NCBI GenBank assembly: GCA_964017065.1
Contig: OZ024787.1
Coordinates: 10,713,666-10,777,665 of the forward strand
Direction of reading: 5' to 3'
Length of the DNA: 64,000 bases
Source: Haliclona indistincta
Taxonomy: Eukaryota; Porifera; Demospongiae; Haplosclerida; Chalinidae
The notes below the pieces were generated by a model that was given only the letters and a program-made list of their open reading frames with translations, did no database searches and was not told the origin of the DNA. Each line of letters starts with the position of its first letter. Within the stretch, counting starts at the first letter, position 1. This document shows, piece after piece, positions 48,001 through 64,000 of the stretch. The translations under genes and the position numbers were made by a program.

Positions 48001-49445
48001 TATGTGGTTATTTCTTTGAAGAGACCATCATCTACTGGGAGCCAGGCAGTGACTGTGCTAGTATCTATGAGCAACTGTCTCGAAAGAAGTTCAGAGAGGT
48101 CTTTAGGGAACAAATACAGTAAGTAACAGATCAATAGCTGGGTTTGAATTCATTATGTTACTGTTTAGAGTCAAAGAGCATCTTGGTTCGGGACATTTTG
48201 GGCAAGTTGATAAAGGAGTGTGGAGCTCTCCTGATGGACCTGTGGATGTGGCTGTCAAGACACTGAGATCAGAAGCTACTGAAATGGAGAAGGTCAAGTT
48301 CCTACGTGAGGCAGCCATCATGGGTCAATTCCATCATCCTAATATAGTCAAATTACTAGGAGTTGTCACAATGGGAGAGCCAGTGAGTTAATTGTGTTGT
48401 CTTGTGCTTGATTAACCTGACCACTTGATTAGGAAATGATAGTGTTAGAGCTGGTGAAGAATGGTGATCTCAGAGAATACCTACACACACTCAGACCAAC
48501 GTGAGTCAATAACCTGACGTAAAAGGAATGTGATAATGATTTAATCTAATGATGCAGTCCAGGAGAGCTGGCTCCATCATCACTACCTCAACAGCTGCTG
48601 GGGTACTGTCGTCAGATTGCCTCAGGTATGGAGTACCTGTCCAAGAAGAGCTTTGTACACAGAGACCTTGCTGCCAGAAACATCCTGGTGGATGACAAGA
48701 ATACCTGCAAAGTGAGTTGCCATACCTGTAGACAGAATCTAATATAATTTTTTTTCTAACAGATTTCTGATTTTGGAATGTCTAGAGATCTAGCATACAG
48801 CGACTATTATATGTCACAAGGTGGAAAAATTCCTGTTAGATGGACAGCTCCTGAGGTACTTGCAGTTTTAACACGAATATGTAGATGTAGCTAACTGGCA
48901 GCACAAAGAAGTAAAATAATTAATTGTCTGTTTTATGTACTAATAGGCACTTCACTACAAGAAGTACTCCACAGCCAGTGATGTGTGGAGCTTTGGTGTG
49001 CTCATGTATGAGATATGGAGTCTGGGACACAAACCATTCAATAGACTATCAAACACAGAGGTAATAATAAGGCATATTATTTAAATCAACTGAAATAAAT
49101 CTGATCTACCATAATTACTATAGGCAATAACTCTTATTGATTCTGGCTATCGGAATACCCCACCTCCTGGCTGTCCTAGAGCAGTGTACCAATTCATGAT
49201 GGATTGCTGGTCAGTATATGCTGACATAATGATACATGTGTCTTACTTGACTGGTTTGATACAGGCATCCAAAGGCATCCATGAGACCTTCGTTCTCTAA
49301 AATCGTCTCCAGACTAACTCAGCCGGATAACCAGCTTCTTCACTGGGCAGACAGTAACAGTAGCTTCCAGTTATCCGCCATGTTGGGAGCTCCTCTGGAG
49401 ACTGGTTCCAACCTGTTCTCTGACCTTCAGAATTTGTATTTGTAG
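45028..49445 (+). CDS. R12: receptor tyrosine kinase, diverged ectodomain
   Basis: Signal exon 45028-45082 ([19 protein letters not shown]); D1 45139-45660 ([19 protein letters not shown]); D2 45726-46251; stalk 46299-46391 (three AAIST-type repeats), 46579-46839 and 46896-46955; membrane exon 47239-47538 ([29 protein letters not shown]). Juxtamembrane exons are 47593-47678, 47732-47803 ([10 protein letters not shown]), 47853-47915 (DSIYSKLAP) and 47976-48118 ([11 protein letters not shown]). Kinase exons are 48169-48382, 48433-48500, 48558-48711, 48763-48855, 48947-49060, 49124-49209 and 49265-49445. Catalytic motifs are intact ([29 protein letters not shown]). The tail is a diverged form of the shared box ([20 protein letters not shown]). 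D1 and D2 differ more from R2-R6 than those do from each other. Confidence 0.85.
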
Positions 49446-49745
49446 TTTCCTGCTCAAGAACAATAATAATTATTTTGAATTATTTTTGCGCGCGCGCGAA
49501 AATCACGTGATGCGCAGATTGCAATAAGCCAGCACCGCCCATTTTTAGCAAAGCTTGCTGTGGGACAGACCTTTCTCTGTGACCTCTGTCCAATGATAGA
49601 TGCAGCAGCGAATAGTGTCGAGTACATATGCAAGACTACCGTAGCAAGTAGTTCTACGATCTATTGGCTGTGCTCCATATCTGAAAGCGGCAGGTGATTT
49701 TGCCGTTGTTCGTGTTGGTACATTATCGAGAGCCTATAAATAGTG
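49446..49745. promoter_or_regulatory. R12-R13 gap: presumed R13 promoter
   Basis: This 300-bp gap holds a GCGCGCGCGC run (about 49490), a CACGTG E-box (about 49504) and CTATAAATAG (about 49734). The TATA-like site lies only about 12 bp before the R13 start codon proposed here, too close for a normal TATA-directed start. Either the true start codon lies elsewhere or the site is fortuitous. Confidence 0.35.
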
Positions 49746-53443
<3,698 letters not shown>

Positions 53444-53559
53444 ATTATGTACAGGAACTATTAAAACTGGGAAAGAATATTGTTTAAAATTCCACCACAC
53501 TAGTCTCGCAGGGTGCTGCTAGTCCCCTATACTAGATCCTGTAGTGTTAAGAATGCGTA
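53444..53559. promoter_or_regulatory. Duplicate of the R14 upstream region
   Basis: AATTCCACCACACTAGTC... (about 53490) matches AATTCCACCACACTCGTC... (about 54004) upstream of R14. It therefore looks like a copied promoter preceding the orphan first exon at 53560. Confidence 0.45.
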
Positions 53560-53620
53560 ATGGATAACGTACAAGTTTGGGTCGTATTCTTTGCGTGCAA
53601 ATATCTATCGCTACTTGAAG
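53560..53620 (+). other. Orphan signal-peptide exon (alternative first exon of R14, or relic)
   Basis: ATG at 53560 opens MDNVQVWVVFFACKYLSLLE and ends after one extra base at GTATAT, which is phase 1 like all first exons of the family. The R14 first exon reads MANVRVRTLFSTCAYLLLLL, so the two are clear paralogues, and the DNA upstream matches too. No D1 follows before R14. The exon could splice to the R14 D1 exon (54173) in frame, serving as an alternative promoter and signal peptide. Otherwise it is the remains of a deleted gene. Its frame is still open. Confidence 0.55.
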
Positions 53621-54060
53621 GTATATAAAGTCAGATTTTATTGCATGCAAATAATTTTTCACAGAGTGCTTACAATATCTTCTACTGCACAACTAACTCC
53701 CATGCGCTCACACATAAATGCACCCATAATAATTATGTACAGTCTGGTCACCGAGCCGTCTGGTTGTAATATTTTTACGGTCAATTTCTCATACATGAGT
53801 AGATTTATCAATAATTGATCATGTACTACTCAGAAAGTAAATCAAAAGTGTGTATTAGTGAAGACTGCATTTAACCTGCCCAAATAATAAATAATAATAA
53901 ATAAAGAAGAACTACTTTTGAAGTAATTAAGTAGTTTCGTATTACAAAGTAATAATAATAATGCACAGGAAGTGACTAAACTGGGCGGGACGGAATGGTC
54001 GAAATTCCACCACACTCGTCTTGTAGCAACGTGCAGTAGATACACGTTGCATAATACCCA
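53621..54060. other. Spacer between the orphan exon and R14
   Basis: AT-rich. It contains the second (intact) copy of the upstream block near 53998-54060 and nothing else recognised. Confidence 0.4.
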
Positions 54061-57205
<3,145 letters not shown>

Positions 57206-57767
57206 CTATGATAACACTGGGTCAATAGGAAATGTAGAACAGTGATCTTGTGATTAATTCCTACTATGGCAGAAATTGACTAATAAAACTACATGTACCA
57301 TGTACATGTACTGACTGCACGCTGCTACTGATTACGGCTAATCACTAAAATTCGTCACATTTCTATGCTGAAGAACTTCAAAAATACCCACAGCAGATTG
57401 CCTAGTAGCTTGAAGGTGAGATTTATACTACAGGATAGCAGCGCAGGTCCGAAGAAACGAAACTGCGCTGTTATGGCATGCTCGCTGGCGTACGTACTAA
57501 CATTGTAGACACGCCCGGTTTAATCTCTCTAATAATCACACCATGTGGCTAGCACTGTTTGGATTCTGATCGCATAACTAAAACAGCATCTGCTTGTGAT
57601 TGCCTCTTTACTCACTGCAATCTGACTTAAAAATGTAAACAACTGAGATTGGGTACTGTGACGTGTTACCGCGTCATTCCGCACAAATTAATGTTAAGCT
57701 GCGGAAACCATCACACACTTATGTAAGTTCTTGCCAGCGGCATAATTATCGTCGATGGTCCGCTATC
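57206..57767. other. R14-R15 gap holding an inverted dispersed-element fragment
   Basis: 57372-57610 matches the reverse complement of the middle of the element in the R10 intron (37200-37420). The remainder shows no gene. The R15 promoter must lie between this fragment and 57768, or inside it. Confidence 0.55.
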
Positions 57768-60700
57768 ATGTTGGTCGGAATCTTTGCACTACTTTTCACT
57801 TGGCAAGCCATTGCTGTTAAAGGTAAAACGCTTGTGTATATGCAGTACTGTGCGTGATTGCAGTAATCACTATCTCAGATGCGGCTGGTGGCTGTGCCAA
57901 CGGGTTTATTCAGCTTAACATGCTCAGGACATTAGCACAGAAAATTCCTGATGGCAGAGAGTCGAGTAGTAGACTCAACAATGAGTTGAGACTGGTTCCT
58001 GATTGGAACTTCACCTGTAATGGAACCATCACTAGCTTCCTGATGGGAGCAGATATCAGGCATGTGGACGTGAATGATGGCAGGGCATGGTATCCTGAGG
58101 TACAGATATGGAGAAGACTCAATTCTAGTTCACTCACCAGAGAATACTACCTTGAAAGTTCTGAGGAGATCAGGCTAAATGCTGGATGCTTCAGTCCAAG
58201 TGGAGTGCTTCAATATCACTTGAACAATCCCTTTAATTTCCAAGCTGGAGATATTTTTGGTGTCTACCAACCAGAAGAGAGTAGCAGTGTAGTACGAATA
58301 TACTACAATGACAGTGATAGTACCGCACCAGTTGCTTACAAATTATGTACAGATGCTATAGGCACAACTTACAACATTGATATAGAGTTGACAAGAACAT
58401 TTCAACAGTTCCTTCTTATATCACCAGTTGCAGGTAAGTGGGCTATCAAGAATAAAATTTTATCTGAATTTTTATCTCTAGATTCTTCATGTACGAATGG
58501 ATTCGTCAGTTATGAGACATTGAAAAATAAAGCCTATGACGTTAATATTTTCAACGAACGGCCCCGTCGTGTTCAACATAGAATATTTCCTGACATCAAC
58601 TTCACTTGTAGTGGAAACCTCACAAAATGGATTGTTGGCGGAACTGTTGGATATGGTATCGGAGGAGAGGTTCAGATATGGAGGAGAAACAATGGTAGTG
58701 AGAATGACTATACTAAAGTAGGATTCAGTATTCTCCAAGCAACTGATCCAGACAATGATCATGTGTATGAGTACATTCCTGACCCTCCACTGGAGTTCCA
58801 GGAGGGAGACATACTGGGAGTGTATCAAGGAAGAGGTAATATGACTGTGTTTTATCAGGATACAACTGGACCAGCAAATTATCGTCGTCCTGGTAATGTG
58901 GATGTAGTCCCACCAGCACCAGCAACACTGAATGGAGCTACTCTGGTGGTATCAGAGTATGACTACCCTCTAGTGACAGTAGAGATTGGTGAGTATAATT
59001 TATATACTGACTTGAATGATTAATTTAGTGTAAGTTTACATGTGTACATGCAGCTGGCAGTGCTCCAACAATAAGCACTCAAGTTGAACCTTCTGATACT
59101 ACCAATAGCATGTTCGCAAGCGCAAGTGTTGTACATTATACATCGAAATTCAGTGCTCTTAGCTCACTGCTGACATCTTCTGCCTCCCATATTGAACCAA
59201 GTCAACTACCACCAGTTAGCAGAGTCAGTCCTGCTGGTCCTGTTGGAGGTGCTATTGCAGCTCTGTTAATACTGGCAGTGTTGGCTGCAGCTGGGATAAC
59301 CATTCTGATTGTGGTGCTTGCTAGAAGACGAAATGTTCCAAAGGCAGCTGTGCTAAGTAATCAAAATGAACTTCCATTTAACCAAGGTTATATAACTCAC
59401 ACAGCTAAATAAAACATACATGTACACAGCTGTATTTTAAATAATAATTTTTATTTTCTAGTGAACAAAGGGGAAAATGAAACGAATGAAGAACTGTGTT
59501 TAGCTGTGGAATTGTATGAACCACTGAAGACTACTCCGGAAAATTACATTTATGCTGAATGCGACAACAATTCAGTAAGTTACAGTGTAGCTAAAATTGC
59601 TTTCAAATTGATCTAAGCATTAATTTTAGTACAGTTTAATTCTTCTTCTTGGGTATGAATGACATCTTTGATATGTATATATCATGTGTTAGAAAGTTAT
59701 CGTTTATACGTAGGATCATGTTCCAGGAAGAGATGACTACTATTCATCATTGCACACCTTGTCAAGTGAAAATATTAAAGAGGTTTGTACAATAATTGTG
59801 CAAGCTATCATGCACACTGCAAAAATAGTATTGCTGCTTTAACGGTTCATTTGTTACTAGAGATTTGTAGTGAGTAAAATAATTCAGCCATGCATTTATT
59901 CTATTGTTGTGCTTTTACATGGAATGCATGAGTGTGTTATAGCTATGTGCAATTATGTGGAAGCGAAACTAACTGAGCAGAGCTAGCGTCCTCCAAATAT
60001 GATATAAAAATTCCATGCAACAAATGACTTGTTAAAAACACATAATCGTTATTGCAGTGCACTGCTGGATTTTTATACTACATGTAGGATTATGATTCTT
60101 TATATTGGACACCAGCTGATAACTGCTCTGCTATCTACGAGCAGTTTTCAAGTAAAGGATTCAGAAAAATAGCACCAGACCAAATACTGTAAGTATGGAG
60201 ATTGTACATAACTACATACAATGTTAATAATTAATATTTTTGATATTAATTTTCCTGTTTGTACAGAATAATGACTGAACTTGGTTCAGGGCAGTTTGGA
60301 CGAGTCAACAGGGGAGTGTGGCACTCTCCTGGTGGACCTGTAGATGTTGCTGTCAAGACACTGAAAGAAGAGTCGACAGAAGAGCAGATGATCAAGTTTC
60401 TACAGGAGGCAGCCATTATGGGTCAGTTCCATCATCCAAACATTGTCAAGCTACACGGAGTGGTCACTGTGGGAGAACCAGTGAGTTAGTCAGTGTGTAG
60501 TATGACATAATAGTGAATGTGGGTCAATGTTGGTTTATAATGTTTATCACCTACTGTAGGTTATGATTGTGCTTGAACTAATGAACCAGGACTTGAGAGA
60601 TCATTTGCTTGCATTGAAGCCTACGTATGTCACAATCTAAACATGAAAATGATTGACAGTTTATACAGTCCAGGAAAGCCAGCACCACAGTTCCTTCCTC

Positions 60701-61529
60701 AACAACTGTTGTGGTACTGTCGTCAGATTGCCTCAGGTATGGAGTACCTGTCCAAGAAGAGCTTTGTACACAGAGACCTTGCTGCCAGGAACATACTGGT
60801 GGATGATGAGAGAACATGCAAGGTGGGACTGCATTATAGCACTAACACAACCATTATTCATCAAAATACTAATCACAGATTGCTGACTTTGGTATGTCGA
60901 GAGATTTGGAAGATGACAATTATTACACCTCTAGTGGAGGTATGATTCCTGTGAAATGGACAGCAATTGAAGTGAGTTAGCAAAAATAATGGAGTGTGCC
61001 GGGAAATTATTTGTAAAAGGCAATTTATCATAGGAAATACTCTACAGCCAGTGATGTGTGGAGTTTTGGTGTGCTCATGTATGAGATATGGAGTCTGGGA
61101 CACAAACCATTTGACAATTTAACCAACCCACAGGTATGAATGACTTTCTGAGTATGCATCGAACTTGAATGTAGTTAATATTCAAATTATTTCTTTTCAG
61201 ACTGTTGAAATAATCAGGAATGGTGTTCGTCTGTCTCCTCCTCCTGGATGCCCTAGAGCTATCTATAAACTCATGATACAATGCTGGTGAGTACTCAATA
61301 TAACGCTGTATATCCATGGACATCATGTTTATTTAGGCATCCTGAGGCATCGGAAAGACCTTCCTTTACGAGCCTTGTTTTCAAACTCTCTCAACCAGAG
61401 AATCAGCTACTGCTGTGGAAAGAAACTTATGACCCTGACTCTCAGTCCACCTTGCTGGGTGCTCCTTTGGAGACTGTGCTAAGTAATCAAAATAAACCAT
61501 TTAACCAAGGTTATAACTCACGCAGCTAA
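57768..61529 (+). CDS. R15: receptor tyrosine kinase with a replaced C terminus
   Basis: Signal exon 57768-57822 ([19 protein letters not shown]); D1 57879-58433 ([20 protein letters not shown]); D2 58482-58987; stalk and membrane exon 59054-59386 ([24 protein letters not shown]). Juxtamembrane exons are 59462-59574, 59714-59782 and 60088-60188 ([15 protein letters not shown]). Kinase exons are 60267-60480, 60560-60624, 60669-60822, 60879-60971, 61020-61133, 61201-61287 and 61337-61529. Motifs are [28 protein letters not shown] and WTAIE (I for P, as in several known RTKs). The tail begins normally ([11 protein letters not shown]) but then reads [17 protein letters not shown]. This copies the end of its own membrane exon ([13 protein letters not shown]) and the adjoining intron. 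A longer in-frame start exists upstream (57663), but 57768 gives the family-length signal peptide. Confidence 0.83.
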
Positions 61530-61856
61530 TAAAACAGGTCCTGTGTAACAATGCTGAACGGTACTGAGATCAATGCGAACAAGTAATTGCGCAAGGAACA
61601 AGCAGTGAACAGTTGATGTGGCGCTAGCTTGCAAGTAGTTTGCATGATCTCGTGTGCATCGTGGTACGACTATAGAGATAATCACGTATGCAACATACAC
61701 TGTGTACACAGAACCGTGGTATAAAAATTACTTTATTTTTCATTTTCCGTCATACAACGCGGAAAATTTGTATCACAAGAAATTTTGTTACACTAAAATT
61801 TCTCGATTTATGATAATTCTGCTAATACTATATACATTTTTATGTTTCCAAGTAGA
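61530..61856. other. Spacer; right part copied from the R9/R10 last intron
   Basis: From about 61750 the sequence (AAAATTTGT...TCTCGATTTA.GATAATTCT) follows the 3' part of the R9/R10 last intron, leading into the orphan repeat exon. The left part holds nothing recognised. Confidence 0.5.
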
Positions 61857-62244
61857 TGATGAGAATACACTTGATCTGGAATATTGCTATACAAGGAATG
61901 TTAGTTCTGCTACATACACTGACAGAAAAACACAAGATATTGTTCTTTCCAATATGGATGAGAACGTGACCTATGGTCACACCAACCAGTCTACTGCAGC
62001 TAGCAGAACAAGTGAGCAAGATACTAGTGCGATCAACATGGATGAGAACATGGCTTATGGTCACATCAACCAGTCTACTGCAGTTAACAGAACAAGTGAG
62101 CAAGATACTAGTGCAATCAGCATGGATGAGAACATGGCCTATGGTCACATGAACCAGTCTACTGCAGCTAACAGAACAAGTGAGCAAGATACTAGTGCAA
62201 TCAGCATCGATGAGAACATAGCTTATGGTCACATCAATCAATGA
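61857..62244 (+). pseudogene. Orphan copy of the R9/R10 repeat-tail exon
   Basis: After an acceptor (AAGTAG) the frame reads DENTLDLEYCYTRN and then four 28-residue repeats (YGHT, YGHI, YGHM, YGHI), with a stop after the last YGHINQ as in R9. The frame is fully open. No signal, D1, D2 or membrane exon of the R9/R10 type lies upstream; R15 ends 330 bp before. It is therefore either a relic of a deleted gene or an alternative last exon. The R15 membrane exon (59386) ends in phase 1 and could in principle be joined to it, giving a repeat-tailed form of R15. That is speculative. Confidence 0.6.
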
Positions 62245-62880
62245 GTCTACTGACCATGTTAAAACTAATTTCAATTTAATTTGCTTGTGGACAGATACTG
62301 CTAAACATGTACAGTAATCAGCAACTTTGAAGAGTACTTTTATTTTTAAACTCGGTTATTATAGCTAGTATAATTACTTTCTTTGATATTTTAGTGCTGC
62401 CGCAATGAACTTGCCGATCATTGTGCGTATTCAAAAATTACCTCACTTTAATTACTTACTAATCATTAGATGGGCTCATTATCTATTAGCTTGTAGCTAT
62501 CATAATAATGGTATGTGTTACCACGCCCTTGGTGTTACCCTTTGCTATTTTTGCATAAACTCTTAAAAAGCTGTTACACTTGTCACTGATTTCTCTGAAT
62601 CTCTAATCTTCATTGAGTAATAGGGCTATAATCATTAAAGTGCTAAAAATAAATACAATGTACTGTAATCCATGTATTTCATTATGCTGGTGTCAGGACG
62701 GCATGACCATGTACCTTACTGTGAATACTCTTATGCAAGAAATGGAGCACGCTGAAGCACCTACATGCATTTTAACAGAGTTTGGACATTGTGTTGATTA
62801 CATGCACCTTTGTACAAGCTGCATACAGTATGTAGTAGTGTTATAAGAACTCAGAAACTGTATACCTTGCAGCATAGATG
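62245..62880. other. Chimeric duplicated block (R9/R10 3' flank joined to R13 juxtamembrane DNA)
   Basis: 62245-62680 follows the 3' flank of R9/R10. From about 62690 the sequence switches to a copy of 50212-50362. That is the end of an R13 juxtamembrane exon (CCTTACTGTGAATACTCTTAT) plus its intron, with the donor changed from GTAAGA to GCAAGA. The open frame there is broken. Two distant parts of the array have thus been joined. Confidence 0.6.
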
Positions 62881-63502
62881 ATATTAATAATCATTGTGGC
62901 CTAAATGCACACAAACACACATCCGACACCGTAATACGGAAGAGGTAGGGTTGTATTTACCGCAAGGGACATTCCCCAGTGTCAGTCTCCCAAGCACACA
63001 GGGTGACATCTCTCCATGGCCACCACAAGGAGAGGCAGCTGCCACCATAGGCAGGACAACACGAACAACCTAATCTCCCACACCACAAGTGGAGCCACTA
63101 CACATAAATCAAAGTAACGTGGATGAAAAGCCAGACTAAACTTGTCACGCCTATACCCTTTCATGACTGAAACGTTGTCAAAAGACAACAGTTCATTAGT
63201 ATTCATAATACTGATGATAATTTATGCTAATGATATTCAGGTGGCTTCATGATCAAGTAGCGTAAAACCACCTGCTTTGTCAGCACCGAGTCATATCCTT
63301 TATCTTTACAAGCTTCTGGTGTCGGCGCTTTGAAGATCAAAGCAAAAACCGAGTTAAGAACACTTTTTGAGAAAGGAACACCAGTATTGTGTGTGTATGA
63401 TCATATCTGTGTCCAGTGCTTGCTTGCACCTAGCCTCGTAACAGCCATGGGTTGCGGGATTTTCCCCATTTATAACCTGACTATAATAATTATGATAGGC
63501 AT
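62881..63502. other. Unassigned DNA, nothing recognised
   Basis: Not similar to the receptor genes. Short frames on both strands (e.g. 62982-63206 on the minus strand) match no family I know. Confidence 0.4.
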
Positions 63503-63705
63503 TGTAGAATATTCTAGACAATTCCTTTCTGAATACTTTCTAGACCTTACTTGACAATTCTTGATTATTTATTCTACTTCTAGAAACTTCTATTAACTAT
63601 ACTCTTCTCGTTGTAATGGAAAATCAGTTACCAATTCAGTTCAATTTCACTGAGTTATCCGTTCTACGTCGAATACGAGCAACTACCCCTTGGCTCTATC
63701 TCAAC
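63503..63705. mobile_element. Possible solo LTR
   Basis: A 203-bp segment starts TGTAGAATATTCTAGA and ends CTCAACA, with repeated TTCTAGA motifs inside, a style common in copia-type LTRs. No second copy, primer-binding site or clear target duplication is visible, so this is weak. Confidence 0.22.
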
Positions 63706-63725
63706 AATTCTTAAGCACTAAACAG

Positions 63726-63954
63726 TAGTGTTGTACCTATACTGGTAACTGTATCTGTATAGGCGCCTATATTTGTACTATAGGCAAGGATCGGTTATAT
63801 CGGTTTAATCGGTTCTTCTTCCAAAACTGTAGCATTTCCACTTTTTCAGCTACAACCCTGTTTCTCTTTTCAAAAGCGATGTCTGCTTTAACAGAATCGC
63901 CTATACTATCGATATAGGACTGTATAGGCAAAATACTGTATAGGTACAACACTA
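63726..63954. mobile_element. hAT-like MITE with 8-bp target-site duplication
   Basis: Terminal inverted repeats TAGTGTTGTACCTATA and TATAGGTACAACACTA bound 229 bp. The flanking CTAAACAG (63718-63725 and 63955-63962) is an exact 8-bp duplication. The uninterrupted site is visible in R14 (GCACTAAACAGAAAGCGG at about 55667). An 8-bp duplication with TAGTG ends fits non-autonomous hAT elements. It sits exactly on the splice acceptor of a juxtamembrane exon and duplicated it. Confidence 0.8.
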
Positions 63955-63962
63955 CTAAACAG

Positions 63963-64000
63963 AAAGCGGTCCTGTGATAAATGGTAACCATCCTGCTGGA
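63963..64000 (+). CDS. Start of a further juxtamembrane exon (R14-like copy), cut by the window end
   Basis: AAAGCGGTCCTGTGATAAAT... equals the first bases of the R14 juxtamembrane exon (55678 onward), with one visible difference. The preceding acceptor is retained through the MITE target duplication. No signal, D1/D2 or membrane exons of this copy are visible in the 1.7 kb upstream. It is therefore either a 5'-truncated duplicate or a gene whose earlier exons were lost. What lies to the right decides. Confidence 0.5.

Noticed and set aside
49734..49743. TATA box directing R13 transcription
   Set aside because: CTATAAATAG is present, but transcription 25-30 bp downstream would begin after the only plausible start codon; kept only as an uncertain note.

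Overview
This is eukaryotic nuclear DNA from an animal. The genes are split into many short exons with GT..AG introns, mostly about 45-120 bp long. They encode animal-type receptor tyrosine kinases (RTKs) with [21 protein letters not shown] and W(T)APE motifs. A dense head-to-tail array of RTKs with tiny introns and an extracellular domain I cannot assign to a named family fits a sponge (demosponge, Amphimedon-like). That assignment is inference, not something the sequence proves. All recognised genes lie on the + strand. Exon limits were read by eye from splice signals, phase and comparison between paralogues.

Layout. The window is essentially one tandem array, called R1-R15 here. R1 (1-2121, 5' end missing), R2 (4829-9122), R4 (12185-15974), R5 (16424-20525), R6 (21451-25860), R11 (39687-44838), R12 (45028-49445), R14 (54061-57205) and R15 (57768-61529) are receptor kinases. 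The complete ones have a signal peptide, two homologous extracellular domains (D1 and D2, about 170 residues each), a Ser/Thr-rich stalk, one membrane segment, a Tyr-rich juxtamembrane part, a tyrosine kinase domain and usually a conserved C-terminal tail. R13 (49746-53443) has the membrane segment and kinase but no D1 or D2. R3 (9319-11397) and R8 (27472-29469) have the ectodomain and membrane segment but no kinase. R9 (30116-34258) and R10 (35139-38798) are also kinase-less; their cytoplasmic tail is a run of 28-residue repeats, each carrying one YGHI or YGHM tyrosine motif. Gene debris lies between them: a decayed copy at 26263-26452, an orphan signal-peptide exon at 53560-53620, an orphan repeat-tail exon at 61857-62244, and the start of another juxtamembrane exon at the window edge.

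Non-genic structure. A 0.8-kb inverted repeat lies at 3763-4581 and a 273-bp palindrome at 31904-32176. A TTAA-bounded piggyBac-like MITE lies at 52475-53072, and a hAT-like MITE with an 8-bp target duplication at 63726-63954. A dispersed element at about 37085-37793 has a second, inverted copy near 57372-57610. A repeat family containing a GAA/TTC microsatellite occurs at about 2.7 and 32.7 kb.

How the genes may work together (inference). All members with an ectodomain share the D1/D2 architecture. The locus therefore encodes three classes of product that could assemble with one another: active kinases, kinase-less receptors with short tails that could act as decoys or substrates, and kinase-less receptors whose repeated tyrosines look like multivalent docking tails. 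Symmetric phase-1 introns around D1, D2, the stalk and the membrane exon make such module swapping easy, and several copies show it has happened.
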